Assembly (NCBI GenBank): GCA_016868775.1
Contig: VGFT01000005.1
Coordinates: 124,001-188,000, forward strand
DNA length: 64,000 nucleotides
From: Bacteroidota bacterium
GTDB lineage: Bacteria; Bacteroidota; Bacteroidia; Chitinophagales; Chitinophagaceae
Reading direction: 5' to 3'
Shown: piece by piece, positions 16,734 through 25,306 of the stretch
Layout: each line of letters opens with the position of its first letter
Position numbering within the stretch: the first letter of the stretch is position 1
Made by a program: the position numbers and the translations under genes
Notes under the pieces: generated by a model
Database searches by the model: none
What the model was told of the DNA's origin: nothing
Seen by the model: the letters and a program-made list of their open reading frames with translations, nothing else

Positions 16734-18205
16734 GTATCCAGCTTTTTCAAAAACTGTTCCGCTTGATGCAAATGAGCTTGTTTTTTGGTAGGGTCCATCT
16801 TATCCCAGCTTTGGATCAGCATCCCCAGGCGCGGATTTTTGGTAAAGAAGGAGCGGTGGTTCGACATAAATCGCCAGAACAATCCGTCCCAGACCGCTTG
16901 CCATTCGCCTTTTTCCCATTTCCCCATTTTCATCAGGTAATTACTGCCACTGATGTAAGGTTTGGTTGTCATCAGCCCCCCATCTGCAAACTGCGTCATG
17001 CCATATACATTGGGTACCATTACCCAGTCGTAGGCATCGATATACAGGGTCATGAACCATTTATGTACTTCATTCGGATCAAATTCACAAAGCAGCATGA
17101 AATTACCCAAGATCATCAACCGCTCGATGTGATGCGAGTAACCGGTGCGCAGCAGTTTTCGGATGGTTTGGTCCACCGGAACAATACCCGTCTCGCCCTT
17201 CCAAAACGATTCCGGGATGGTTCGGCTGAATTTCCAATAATTGGTTGTGCGCTGCTGGTTGCCGGCTTGTACATATACGAGCCGAATGAATTCCCGCCAG
17301 CCGGTGACTTGTCGAAGAAATCCTTCGGTGGAGGCCAGTGGGATATATTTCTGTTCTGAAATTTTCAGCATTCGCTCAATGACTTCTGTGGGTGAGATCA
17401 ATCCCACATTTAGCATGGGGGTCAGTCCGCTGTGAAAAAGCAATATCTCCTCCGGATGCATCGCATCCTCATAGGCTCCGAACGACGCAAAGCGAGTTTC
17501 CAAAAAATCATCCAGCCATCGGAGTGCGTTTTTTCGGTCGATGGGGAACATGGGCTTGAGGGCCTTCCCATAATTTTTCGGAAAATTTTTTTCTACATAG
17601 TTCAGGGCTTCGTCGATGAAATTACTGGCGACTGTTTTTGGGGGAACTGGCACCGCCAGCCCCTTGGGAAGAGGTTTTCGGTTGTCGGCATCGAAGGACC
17701 ATTGTCCCCCCACCGGTTTTCCGCTTTTATCCATCAACCAACCCTGTTTCTTTCGCTGCCGAACGTAAAAATCCGTTTGAAAATACATGGGCTGTTTTCG
17801 GCCAGCAACGATCTCATCCGCCGAGCAAAGAAAATTGGGGGAGGAGAGTAGGGTCTGCTTCAGCCCACACCGCAACGATGCCGTTTTTACTCTTCGCAAT
17901 AGCCATTCATCGGTCGGATCACAAAGTCGGATTTCGGTGATTCCCCTTTTTTTCAAATCCGGAATGAGTTTTCGAACATCCGCCTGATCTTGTTTGGACT
18001 CAATATATTCTACCCGGTAGCCTTGTTTGATCAGATCCGCTTGATAAGCAACCATGCTGGCACGGTGAAAGACCAATTTGGCTTTGTGAAAAGGATATTG
18101 ACGGAAATAGAGAAATTCCTCGATCAAAAAGACCTGGCTACCCGTTTGTATGGCCGGATGGACAGGGTAGAGTTGGTGCGGAAAGATCAAAGCGGCGGTT
18201 GACAT
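16730..18205 (-). CDS. PhrB/COG3046-type cryptochrome/photolyase family protein, Fe-S cysteines absent
   Basis: A 491-residue member of the bacterial (6-4) photolyase/CryB group. The N-terminal antenna domain reads [39 protein letters not shown] and [10 protein letters not shown]. The FAD domain reads [25 protein letters not shown] and [21 protein letters not shown], then [18 protein letters not shown]. In PhrB the segment after SGNYI carries three Fe-S cysteines (CxxC and a later C). Here it is [21 protein letters not shown] with no cysteine and is shorter. First gene of an operon with DUF2256 and a second flavoprotein. Probably repairs or senses UV damage. Confidence 0.88.
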   Translation of the reverse strand: MSTAALIFPHQLYPVHPAIQTGSQVFLIEEFLYFRQYPFHKAKLVFHRASMVAYQADLIKQGYRVEYIESKQDQADVRKLIPDLKKRGITEIRLCDPTDEWLLRRVKTASLRCGLKQTLLSSPNFLCSADEIVAGRKQPMYFQTDFYVRQRKKQGWLMDKSGKPVGGQWSFDADNRKPLPKGLAVPVPPKTVASNFIDEALNYVEKNFPKNYGKALKPMFPIDRKNALRWLDDFLETRFASFGAYEDAMHPEEILLFHSGLTPMLNVGLISPTEVIERMLKISEQKYIPLASTEGFLRQVTGWREFIRLVYVQAGNQQRTTNYWKFSRTIPESFWKGETGIVPVDQTIRKLLRTGYSHHIERLMILGNFMLLCEFDPNEVHKWFMTLYIDAYDWVMVPNVYGMTQFADGGLMTTKPYISGSNYLMKMGKWEKGEWQAVWDGLFWRFMSNHRSFFTKNPRLGMLIQSWDKMDPTKKQAHLHQAEQFLKKLDT

Positions 18206-18252
18206 ACGATCAGAACAAATGCCTTGGAGGATTGTTGAAGAGAAAACGATCT

Positions 18253-18969
18253 ATGGAATCTGTAAAAGGGAAAAAAGTATTACTGGTAGGTGCCACGGGC
18301 GGGATTGGTCGCCGCGCAGCTGCCCTGCTTCGTCAATCCGGGGCTGATTTATTCCTGACCGGCCGCAAGGCCAATGCGTTGTCGGAACTGGCTACCGAGT
18401 TGAGTATTCCCGCTTTACAAACGGCTTTGGTCGATCTTCAGGACCCCTCAAGTTTGGAGTGTCTGTCTACTTCCTTTTTTTCTGTGTTTCCACAGATCGA
18501 TGTATTGGTCAATGCTTCCGGTATTGGAATCATCAAACCGTTGGAGCAGTTGGAAGAGGACGATTTTCGTCGAACCCTGGAGGTGAATCTCACGGCTCCT
18601 TTTGTACTGATGAAAAAATTTTTACCCTCGATGAAACAGGCCGGCAAGGGGTTGGTCATTCACATCCCCGGTGTACTCGGGAAAGTGCCCATGGCGGGTG
18701 CGGCAGCATACAGTGCCAGTAAGTATGGGTTGGTGGGAATGATACAAAGTCTACGGGAAGAATGCAAACGTACGCAGGTCCGTTTTACCCTCCTGTATCT
18801 GGGTGGGGTTGATTCTCCCTTTTGGGATGGGATCGATCTGCGGGTTCAGCGGGATAAGATGATCGTAGCCGAGGAAGCGGCTAAGGCGATCTGGTTTCTT
18901 TGTCAGCAACCTGCCTCCGGCGTGGTCAGTGAAATGGTGCTTCAGCCCTTCAACCACCAGGCGATTTAA
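18253..18969 (+). CDS. Short-chain dehydrogenase/reductase (SDR) family protein
   Basis: Classical SDR of 238 residues. The cofactor loop is VGATGGIG (about residues 11-18), NASGIG is the structural motif, and YSASK is the catalytic Tyr/Lys motif. The substrate is unknown. The frame opens at 18199, but the ATG at 18253 gives a normal N-terminus (MESVKGKKVLLVGATGG). It is divergent from the photolyase operon, whose start lies 47 bases away, so the two may share a regulatory region. No clear -7 box was found. Confidence 0.88.
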   Translation: MESVKGKKVLLVGATGGIGRRAAALLRQSGADLFLTGRKANALSELATELSIPALQTALVDLQDPSSLECLSTSFFSVFPQIDVLVNASGIGIIKPLEQLEEDDFRRTLEVNLTAPFVLMKKFLPSMKQAGKGLVIHIPGVLGKVPMAGAAAYSASKYGLVGMIQSLREECKRTQVRFTLLYLGGVDSPFWDGIDLRVQRDKMIVAEEAAKAIWFLCQQPASGVVSEMVLQPFNHQAI

Positions 18970-18989
18970 GGGATTCGTGCTGCATTGAC

Positions 18990-18997
18990 TAATTTTG
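18990..18997 (+). promoter_or_regulatory. -7 box of the proline dehydrogenase gene
   Basis: TAATTTTG is a full TAnnTTTG match ending 20 bases before the ATG at 19018. No convincing -33 element was found. Confidence 0.55.
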
Positions 18998-19017
18998 CGA
19001 CGAACGTTTTCTTGCAC

Positions 19018-20256
19018 ATGCCTACTCCCACTCCTGAAATCCGATTTGACGAAACGGAAATTGCCTTTGCTCACCGTTCGGATTCGGATTTAAGGAATTC
19101 CCTGCTTCTTTTTAGAATGATGTCCTGGTCGCTCTTGGTGCAATTGGGTACCCGCATCACTCCTTGGGCAGTCAAAAATCGTTTTCCCATCTTGCCGTTG
19201 TTACGAAGCACGATCTTTCGTCAATTCGTGGGCGGAGAAAATCTAACTGAGACCCGTCAGGTATCGGACGCCTTGCAAACGTTTGGAGTGCAGGTGATCC
19301 TGGATTATGGGGTCGAAGGGAAGGAAGGAGAGGACAATTTTGAGGCCGCCAAAAACGAATTCATCCGTGTCCTTGAACACGCGGCCACCTGTACGAACAT
19401 ACCCTTTATCAGCATAAAAATTACCGGTCTCGCCCGATTTGCGCTTCTGGAGAAATTGCATGCATTGCAACAACTGCAAAGCGGAGCATTCCTGTCCTGC
19501 TACCAGAATGCCCAGCAAAGATTGGCACCGGATGAACGAGAAGAGTGGAACCGCGTGATCGCTCGAGTAGAGGAGATCGTAGCCGTTGGTGCGCGCAAGG
19601 GAATTGGCGTCTTAATTGATGCGGAAGAAACTTGGATACAAGATCCGATCGATGCCTTGACCCTTCAGTTGATGGATCGGTACAACCGCGAGCGCGTAAC
19701 GGTTTTCAATACCTACCAGATGTACCGACACGATCGGTTGAATTTTCTGATCGATAATTTCAAGGCGAGTGTGCAGGGCGGCTATCGGCTCGGTGCAAAG
19801 TTGGTCAGGGGGGCCTACATGGAAAAGGAGCGCTCCCGCGCCCGAAAGATGGGATATCCTTCGCCGATTCAAGCCGACAAACGGGCTACCGACCGAGATT
19901 ACGATGCGGGACTTGCCTTCTGTGTCGAGCACCTCGATCAAATCTTTCTGTTGGTTGCCACACACAACGAGCAAAGCAGTTTGTATGCAGCAAACCTGCT
20001 GGTTGAATTGAATCATCCCATTCACCATCCGCACATACATTGGAGTCAGTTATACGGCATGAGCGACAACATCACGTTCAATCTGGCCAAGGCCGGTTGT
20101 TCGGTCAGCAAATACCTGCCGTTTGGTCCCATTACCGACGTGATCCCTTACCTCATGCGTCGGGCCCAGGAAAACACATCCGTAAAAGGACAAACCGGTC
20201 GGGAATTAAGCCTCTTGCTGGAGGAAAAAGCACGCCGCACCCGCTTAGCCCGTTAG
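19018..20256 (+). CDS. Proline dehydrogenase
   Basis: FAD enzyme that oxidises proline to pyrroline-5-carboxylate, first step of proline use. The 412-residue protein is monofunctional, without the aldehyde dehydrogenase half of PutA. Motifs include DYGVEGKEGEDNF, ISIKITGLARF, GVLIDAEETWIQDPID, VFNTYQMYRHDRL, GAKLVRGAYMEKER and LVATHNEQSS, and the C-terminal GMSDNITFNLAKAG. The start at ATG 19018 follows a TAATTTTG box. The partner P5C dehydrogenase is not in this window. Confidence 0.93.
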   Translation: MPTPTPEIRFDETEIAFAHRSDSDLRNSLLLFRMMSWSLLVQLGTRITPWAVKNRFPILPLLRSTIFRQFVGGENLTETRQVSDALQTFGVQVILDYGVEGKEGEDNFEAAKNEFIRVLEHAATCTNIPFISIKITGLARFALLEKLHALQQLQSGAFLSCYQNAQQRLAPDEREEWNRVIARVEEIVAVGARKGIGVLIDAEETWIQDPIDALTLQLMDRYNRERVTVFNTYQMYRHDRLNFLIDNFKASVQGGYRLGAKLVRGAYMEKERSRARKMGYPSPIQADKRATDRDYDAGLAFCVEHLDQIFLLVATHNEQSSLYAANLLVELNHPIHHPHIHWSQLYGMSDNITFNLAKAGCSVSKYLPFGPITDVIPYLMRRAQENTSVKGQTGRELSLLLEEKARRTRLAR

Positions 20257-20314
20257 TATCCACAGTTTCCCAACATTGTGCTCCGGATCCCGATGGTTCG
20301 GGGCAAGGATTGGT

Positions 20315-20321
20315 TAACTTG
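20315..20321 (+). promoter_or_regulatory. Shortened -7 box before thyA
   Basis: TAACTTG is TAnnTTTG with one T missing and ends 5 bases before the thyA ATG. The same 7-base variant occurs at the same distance before the acyltransferase gene at 59770. Confidence 0.4.
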
Positions 20322-20326
20322 CCTGC

Positions 20327-21121
20327 ATGGAAGCGTATCACGAACTACTTCGTCACATCCTCAAAAACGGAGTGGATAAGTCCGATCGAACCGGAACGGG
20401 TACCCGCAGTGTGTTTGGGTATCAAATGCGGTTTGATCTACAAGCCGGATTTCCGCTGGTAACAACAAAAAAACTACACCTCAAAAGCATTATCTACGAG
20501 TTGTTGTGGTTTCTGAGAGGGGAGACCAACATTGCATACTTAAACGAGCACGGAGTTTCGATATGGGATGAGTGGGCCAATGAATCGGGTGAGTTGGGAC
20601 CCGTGTATGGAAAACAATGGAGAAGCTGGGAAGGTAAAGAGGGGAGCGTTGTGGATCAGATCAAGGAATTGATCGAACAAATCAAAAAAACACCCGATAG
20701 CCGGCGGCTCATCGTCAGCGCCTGGAACGTGGCCGATCTTCCGCAAATGGCCCTGATGCCTTGTCATACCCTCTTTCAATTTTACGTCGCCAACGGAAAA
20801 CTCAGTTGCCAGCTTTACCAACGAAGTGCCGACGTGTTTTTGGGCGTGCCGTTCAACATTGCCTCCTATGCCTTGCTTACGTTGATGGTCGCTCAAGTAT
20901 GCGACTTAAAGCCGGGAGATTTCATTCACACTTTTGGGGATGCACATATTTACAACAACCATTTCGATCAGGTGCATACCCAATTGGCGCGGGAGCATTA
21001 TGCGCTGCCCACGATGCGGTTAAATCCGGCTGTAAACGACATCTTCTCTTTTCAGTATGAAGATTTCACCTTGGAAAACTATCAATGCAATCCGGCAATT
21101 AAAGCACCGGTGGCCATTTAA
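20327..21121 (+). CDS. thyA: Thymidylate synthase
   Basis: Converts dUMP to dTMP using methylene-tetrahydrofolate. The 264-residue length equals the E. coli enzyme. Motifs: [22 protein letters not shown], the active-site region [17 protein letters not shown] with the catalytic cysteine, and [25 protein letters not shown]. The stop codon abuts the folA ATG without a gap, a common thyA-folA pairing in which folA regenerates the dihydrofolate made by ThyA. Confidence 0.99.
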   Translation: MEAYHELLRHILKNGVDKSDRTGTGTRSVFGYQMRFDLQAGFPLVTTKKLHLKSIIYELLWFLRGETNIAYLNEHGVSIWDEWANESGELGPVYGKQWRSWEGKEGSVVDQIKELIEQIKKTPDSRRLIVSAWNVADLPQMALMPCHTLFQFYVANGKLSCQLYQRSADVFLGVPFNIASYALLTLMVAQVCDLKPGDFIHTFGDAHIYNNHFDQVHTQLAREHYALPTMRLNPAVNDIFSFQYEDFTLENYQCNPAIKAPVAI

Positions 21122-21637
21122 ATGGATTCGATATGTATATCCCTGGTCGTGGCCACCGCGCGCAACGGTGTGATTGGTTCCAAAGGAAAAATGCCTTGGC
21201 ATTTACCGGCCGATCTGAAGCATTTTAAGAATGTGACCTGGGGGTTGCCCATTATCATGGGAAGAAAAACATTTGAATCGTTAGGGAAACCGTTGCCGGG
21301 CCGACAGAATATCGTCATTACCCGCCAACCCAATTTCAAACCACAAGGAGTGGATGTCGTGGAAAGTCCGGAGCACGCACTGGTCGTCGCTCGGTCTGCC
21401 GAGTCAAAAGAGGTTTGTGTCATCGGTGGGGGAGAGATCTACCAGGTCTTTTTTCCATTGGCCGATCGGATCTATCTGACCCGGGTACAGGCGGATGTGG
21501 AAGGCGATACTTTTTTTTCTGCCGTTGATCCCGAGCAGTGGAAGCTTACGTCCCAAAGACACCATCCGGCCGACGAAAAAAATGCGATGGATCTGGTTTA
21601 TGAACAATGGGATCGAATCGGAAAGTCGCCTGCATGA
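21122..21637 (+). CDS. folA: Dihydrofolate reductase
   Basis: NADPH-dependent reduction of dihydrofolate, recycling the product of thymidylate synthase. The 171 residues show SLVVATARNGVIGSKGKMPWHLPADLKHFK (substrate and cofactor loop), IIMGRKTFESLGKPLPGRQNIV and VCVIGGGEIYQ. It starts immediately after thyA and its stop overlaps the next ATG (ATGA). Confidence 0.98.
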   Translation: MDSICISLVVATARNGVIGSKGKMPWHLPADLKHFKNVTWGLPIIMGRKTFESLGKPLPGRQNIVITRQPNFKPQGVDVVESPEHALVVARSAESKEVCVIGGGEIYQVFFPLADRIYLTRVQADVEGDTFFSAVDPEQWKLTSQRHHPADEKNAMDLVYEQWDRIGKSPA

Positions 21638-22428
21638 TGAACTCCTTTCGAACGGCCGCCGCATACCTTACCCATCGAATGCATTGCGCCAACAGCCAAG
21701 GCCATGGGGTGCATTCTCCTTTTCTCTTTGAGTTTATTACGCAGGTCTTGCCCGATGCGGCTCTTTCTGTCGACTTTGAGAAGCCCGAACAATATCGAAA
21801 AGATCTATTGTCGGATGAAACGGTTTTTTCTCGAACCGATTTTGGAAGCGGCAGGGAAAAACCACAGCAGCAGACCTCCGTCCGTTCCCTGGCCCGAAGG
21901 GCCTTGCAATCTCCCCGGGGTGCTCGCTTGCTCTATCGAATGATAAAACATTATCGACCCGGTCCGATGTTGGAATTGGGAACCTGTTTCGGGGTAACGA
22001 CCGAATACCTGGCTGTTGCCGACCCCCATCAACCCGTTTATACGCTGGAAGGAGATCCTTTACTTGTGCACAAAGCGTCCGAGCGATTTCGCGATGATGG
22101 ATTTACCAACATTCAATCCATCGTAGGTGATTTTGAGGAGACTCTGCCAGACCTGCTTCAGAAAATAAATTCGATCGGATTTGCCTGGGTCGACGGCAAT
22201 CACCGCCAAGCACCCACGCTTCGGTATTTCGAGCAACTTTTGGCGCATGCGACGGCCGAGACTATTTTGGTATTCGATGACATCTACTGGAGCAAAGAGA
22301 TGGAAGCGGCCTGGCAACTCATTCGGTGTCACCCACGCGTGGGCGCCACCATCGATCTGTTTCGGTTCGGAATCGTTTTTCTTCGTACCGAATTTCGGGA
22401 GCCCGTTCACCTTCGGCTGCATTATTAA
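21634..22428 (+). CDS. SAM-dependent methyltransferase, class I
   Basis: A 264-residue methyltransferase with N-terminal HGVHSPFLFEFITQVL, a motif common to a Bacteroidota family. The SAM-binding core is PMLELGTCFGVTTEYLAVA, followed by VYTLEGDPLLVHKASERF, FAWVDGNHR and ILVFDDIYWSKEM (Methyltransf_24-like). The ATG at 21634 overlaps the folA stop, suggesting coupling to folate metabolism; the substrate is unknown. An earlier in-frame ATG at 21607 lies inside folA and is less likely. Confidence 0.85.
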   Translation: MMNSFRTAAAYLTHRMHCANSQGHGVHSPFLFEFITQVLPDAALSVDFEKPEQYRKDLLSDETVFSRTDFGSGREKPQQQTSVRSLARRALQSPRGARLLYRMIKHYRPGPMLELGTCFGVTTEYLAVADPHQPVYTLEGDPLLVHKASERFRDDGFTNIQSIVGDFEETLPDLLQKINSIGFAWVDGNHRQAPTLRYFEQLLAHATAETILVFDDIYWSKEMEAAWQLIRCHPRVGATIDLFRFGIVFLRTEFREPVHLRLHY

Positions 22429-22458
22429 TTCCGTACCTTCATCCCACAAATCAATTGC

Positions 22459-23574
22459 ATGTTCACCATCGGAGTTTTGAAAGAACCAGCTGCAGAATCG
22501 CGTGTGTCGTTGCTGCCGGAAGCGGTAGCGGCTCTCCGTAAAAAAGGCCTCACGGTGTTGGTAGAAGCGGGTGCCGGAATCGGCGCTTTTGCATCGGATG
22601 AATCCTATCAACAAGCTGGTGCCCAGATCGTTGGTCGGGCACATGCCATTCAAGCATCCCAACTCATCCTTTCCATACATACCCCAGTCGATTTGGACGG
22701 CGGATCCTTCAACGGCAAAGCCCTGATCGGTGTTTATCAGCCGTTGTACGTACGCGATCGGGTAGAATCCTGGGCACAGCAAGGTGTTATCTGCTTTTCG
22801 TTGGATATGCTGCCCCGAACCACACGGGCCCAATCGATGGACGTACTCAGTTCCCAAGCCAATATTGCCGGATACAAAGCGGTATTGTTGGCCGCCACCG
22901 AATATGGAAGATATTTTCCTATGTTCATGACGGCTGCCGGTAGCATAGCCCCCGCCAAGATCCTGATCTTGGGGGCCGGCGTGGCCGGTTTGCAAGCCAT
23001 TGCTACCGCCCGTCGCTTGGGTGCGGTCGTGGAAGTTTTTGATACGCGGCCTGCCGTAAAAGAAGAGGTAATGAGTTTGGGTGGGAAATTCATAGAAGTG
23101 GAAGGTGCCGCCGATGCCAGTCAGGCCGGTGGTTATGCAGTTGAGCAATCCGATGAATTCAAACAACGTCAACGAGCACGCATCGCTGAATCGGCCATCA
23201 AATCCGATATCATCATTACGACCGCTCAGATCCCAGGCAAGAAAGCACCATTGCTGATCACCGAGGATATGATCGATGGCATGCGTGCGGGTTCAATCAT
23301 AGTCGACTTGGCAGCCGCTACGGGCGGAAATACCCCATTCACCGAGAACGACAAAACTATTGAACGGGGTGGGGTTCGCATCTTTGGCAATTCAAACCTG
23401 GCCGCTTCCATGTCGGCCGATGCGTCAAAACTTTATGGAAAGAATATTCAAAACTTCCTTCAGCTGCTGATTGGCGCAGATGGGGAAATGCATCTTAACT
23501 GGAACGATGAACTGGTCAGCGGCGCCTGCATTACCCATGAGGGGAAAGTGGTGCATCCGCGACTGACCGCCTAA
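22459..23574 (+). CDS. pntAA: NAD(P) transhydrogenase subunit alpha, soluble NAD-binding domain
   Basis: Domain I of proton-translocating transhydrogenase, which transfers hydride between NADH and NADP+. The 371-residue protein opens with TIGVLKEPAAESRVSLLPEAVAALRKKG and has the NAD-binding LILGAGVAGLQAIATARRLGAVVEVFDTRPAVKEEV and the mobile loop region IIITTAQIPGKKAPLLI. It ends before any membrane segment, as in the three-gene form known from Rhodospirillum. It lies 10 bases from pntAB. Confidence 0.97.
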   Translation: MFTIGVLKEPAAESRVSLLPEAVAALRKKGLTVLVEAGAGIGAFASDESYQQAGAQIVGRAHAIQASQLILSIHTPVDLDGGSFNGKALIGVYQPLYVRDRVESWAQQGVICFSLDMLPRTTRAQSMDVLSSQANIAGYKAVLLAATEYGRYFPMFMTAAGSIAPAKILILGAGVAGLQAIATARRLGAVVEVFDTRPAVKEEVMSLGGKFIEVEGAADASQAGGYAVEQSDEFKQRQRARIAESAIKSDIIITTAQIPGKKAPLLITEDMIDGMRAGSIIVDLAAATGGNTPFTENDKTIERGGVRIFGNSNLAASMSADASKLYGKNIQNFLQLLIGADGEMHLNWNDELVSGACITHEGKVVHPRLTA

Positions 23575-23584
23575 AAAAAAGAGT

Positions 23585-23893
23585 ATGCAAACATTCTTAC
23601 ATTGGATTGAAGCGAATCAGTCGATCCTCTACATTGTGATCTTGATGATTTTTGTGGGTATCGAAGTGATCGGTCGGGTACCTGCGGTACTGCATACTCC
23701 GTTAATGAGTGGCGCCAACGCCATTCATGGGGTGGTGATCATCGGGGCGATCATTGTAATGGGACAAGCTGCGGCCGACAATTACCTGGCCTTGGCCTTG
23801 GGATTTTTGGCCGTAGTGCTCGGAACCCTGAATGTGGTGGGTGGGTTTGTGGTGACCGACCGCATGTTGGAAATGTTCAAAAAGAAAAAATAA
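23585..23893 (+). CDS. pntAB: NAD(P) transhydrogenase small membrane subunit
   Basis: A 102-residue protein with about three hydrophobic segments (YIVILMIFVGIEVIGRVPAVLHTPLMSGANAIHGVVIIGAII, then ALALGFLAVVLGTLNVVGGFVVTDRML). This is the separate PntAB subunit that carries part of the proton channel. The GANAIHG stretch holds the conserved channel region. Placed between pntAA and pntB in a compact operon. Confidence 0.96.
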   Translation: MQTFLHWIEANQSILYIVILMIFVGIEVIGRVPAVLHTPLMSGANAIHGVVIIGAIIVMGQAAADNYLALALGFLAVVLGTLNVVGGFVVTDRMLEMFKKKK

Positions 23894-23900
23894 TACGTTG

Positions 23901-25301
23901 ATGTATTCATCCTTGCTTACGTTCAGTTATTTGATCGCGTCGGTGACTTTCATCGTCGGATTGAAAATGCTCTCTCACCCCGCCACCGCCCGTAAAGGGA
24001 ATTTAGTGGCGGCGGTAGGCATGACCCTCGCGGTGATCGGCACCATTTTCCTATATGAGAAAGACGGGGAGTCATTGGGCAACTACGGCTGGATCTTCGC
24101 CGGTATTGCAGTGGGTACGATTCTGGGTACGGTCTCCGCTAAGAAAGTCAAGATGACCGCCATGCCCGAGATGGTAAGCCTTTTCAACGGAATGGGTGGT
24201 GCCTGTGCCGCGCTGATCAGTTTGGTGGAGTTCGATCATCTCTCCTACGCCGGTACAACAGCCAACCCCGTTTTTTTATTGATCGTTGTACTGGGACTCG
24301 TGATCGGATCTATTTCTTTTGCCGGTAGTGTAATCGCCTGGGGAAAGCTCAACGGATCCATCAAGGATTTTGCCTTTCCCGGTCAGCATATTTTTAATCT
24401 CCTTGTACTTGCTGTCATCATTGGAATGGCCGGCTATCTGATTGCGCTGTCACCCGCACAGCCTCAATGGTTTATCTACGGAATATTCGGGCTTTCCATT
24501 CTATATGGACTCTTTTTTGTATTTCCCATCGGGGGTGCCGACATGCCGGTAGTGATCTCTCTGCTGAATTCCTTCACCGGCGTAGCTGCTGCCTGTGGCG
24601 GATTTTTATATGACAACAAAGTGATGCTAACCGGCGGGATTTTGGTTGGAGCAGCCGGTACCTTGCTCACCATCCTGATGTGCAAGGCCATGAACCGTTC
24701 ACTGGCCAATGTACTGATCGGTTCCTTTGGCGGCGGTGCCAAAGCCACCGCAGCAGCCGGTGCCCAAGGGTCTTACAAAGAAATCACCCTGTCTGACACC
24801 GCTGTACTGATGAGTTATGCCAATAAAGTTTACATCGTACCCGGATATGGATTGGCAGTGGCGCAAGCGCAACACATCTGTCACGAATTGGAGAAATTAC
24901 TCGAAAGCAAAGGGGTGGAGGTGAATTATGCGATTCATCCGGTAGCGGGACGCATGCCTGGGCACATGAACGTACTGTTGGCGGAGGCCGATGTTCCGTA
25001 CGACAAGCTAAAAGAAATGGAACAGGCAAACGATGAGTTTGCCACCACCGATGTCGTGCTGGTTCTTGGCGCGAATGACGTGGTGAATCCCGCAGCTAAG
25101 TCGGATCCTGCATCACCCATCTACGGAATGCCCATTTTGGATGTGGAATTATCCAAACACATCATCGTAAACAAACGAAGCATGAAGCCGGGTTATGCGG
25201 GTATTGAGAACGAACTGTTCTTCCGCCCCAAGACCTCCATGCTCTTTGGAGATGCCAAGAAAGTATTACAGGATCTTGTAGCTGAGATCAAATCGCTCTG
25301 A
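23901..25301 (+). CDS. pntB: NAD(P) transhydrogenase subunit beta
   Basis: Membrane domain and NADP-binding domain III of transhydrogenase, 466 residues. The first 270 or so residues contain repeated hydrophobic segments. The C-terminal part has YGLAVAQAQHICHELEKLLESKGVEVNYAIHPVAGRMPGHMNVLLAEADVPYD and LGANDVVNPAAKSDPASPIYGMPIL, which are domain III signatures. The in-frame TTG at 23898 directly precedes the preferred ATG at 23901. The complex supplies NADPH driven by proton motive force. Confidence 0.98.
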   Translation: MYSSLLTFSYLIASVTFIVGLKMLSHPATARKGNLVAAVGMTLAVIGTIFLYEKDGESLGNYGWIFAGIAVGTILGTVSAKKVKMTAMPEMVSLFNGMGGACAALISLVEFDHLSYAGTTANPVFLLIVVLGLVIGSISFAGSVIAWGKLNGSIKDFAFPGQHIFNLLVLAVIIGMAGYLIALSPAQPQWFIYGIFGLSILYGLFFVFPIGGADMPVVISLLNSFTGVAAACGGFLYDNKVMLTGGILVGAAGTLLTILMCKAMNRSLANVLIGSFGGGAKATAAAGAQGSYKEITLSDTAVLMSYANKVYIVPGYGLAVAQAQHICHELEKLLESKGVEVNYAIHPVAGRMPGHMNVLLAEADVPYDKLKEMEQANDEFATTDVVLVLGANDVVNPAAKSDPASPIYGMPILDVELSKHIIVNKRSMKPGYAGIENELFFRPKTSMLFGDAKKVLQDLVAEIKSL

Positions 25302-25306
25302 TCCCC

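Noticed and set aside
20289-20302. Short CCCGA/TCGGG hairpin after proline dehydrogenase as terminator
   Set aside because: The stem is only 5 bp and no T-run follows, so it is too weak to call.
22060-23172. 370-codon minus-strand open frame over the methyltransferase and pntAA
   Set aside because: Despite its length it is antisense to two clearly conserved genes, crosses their boundary and shows no family motif.
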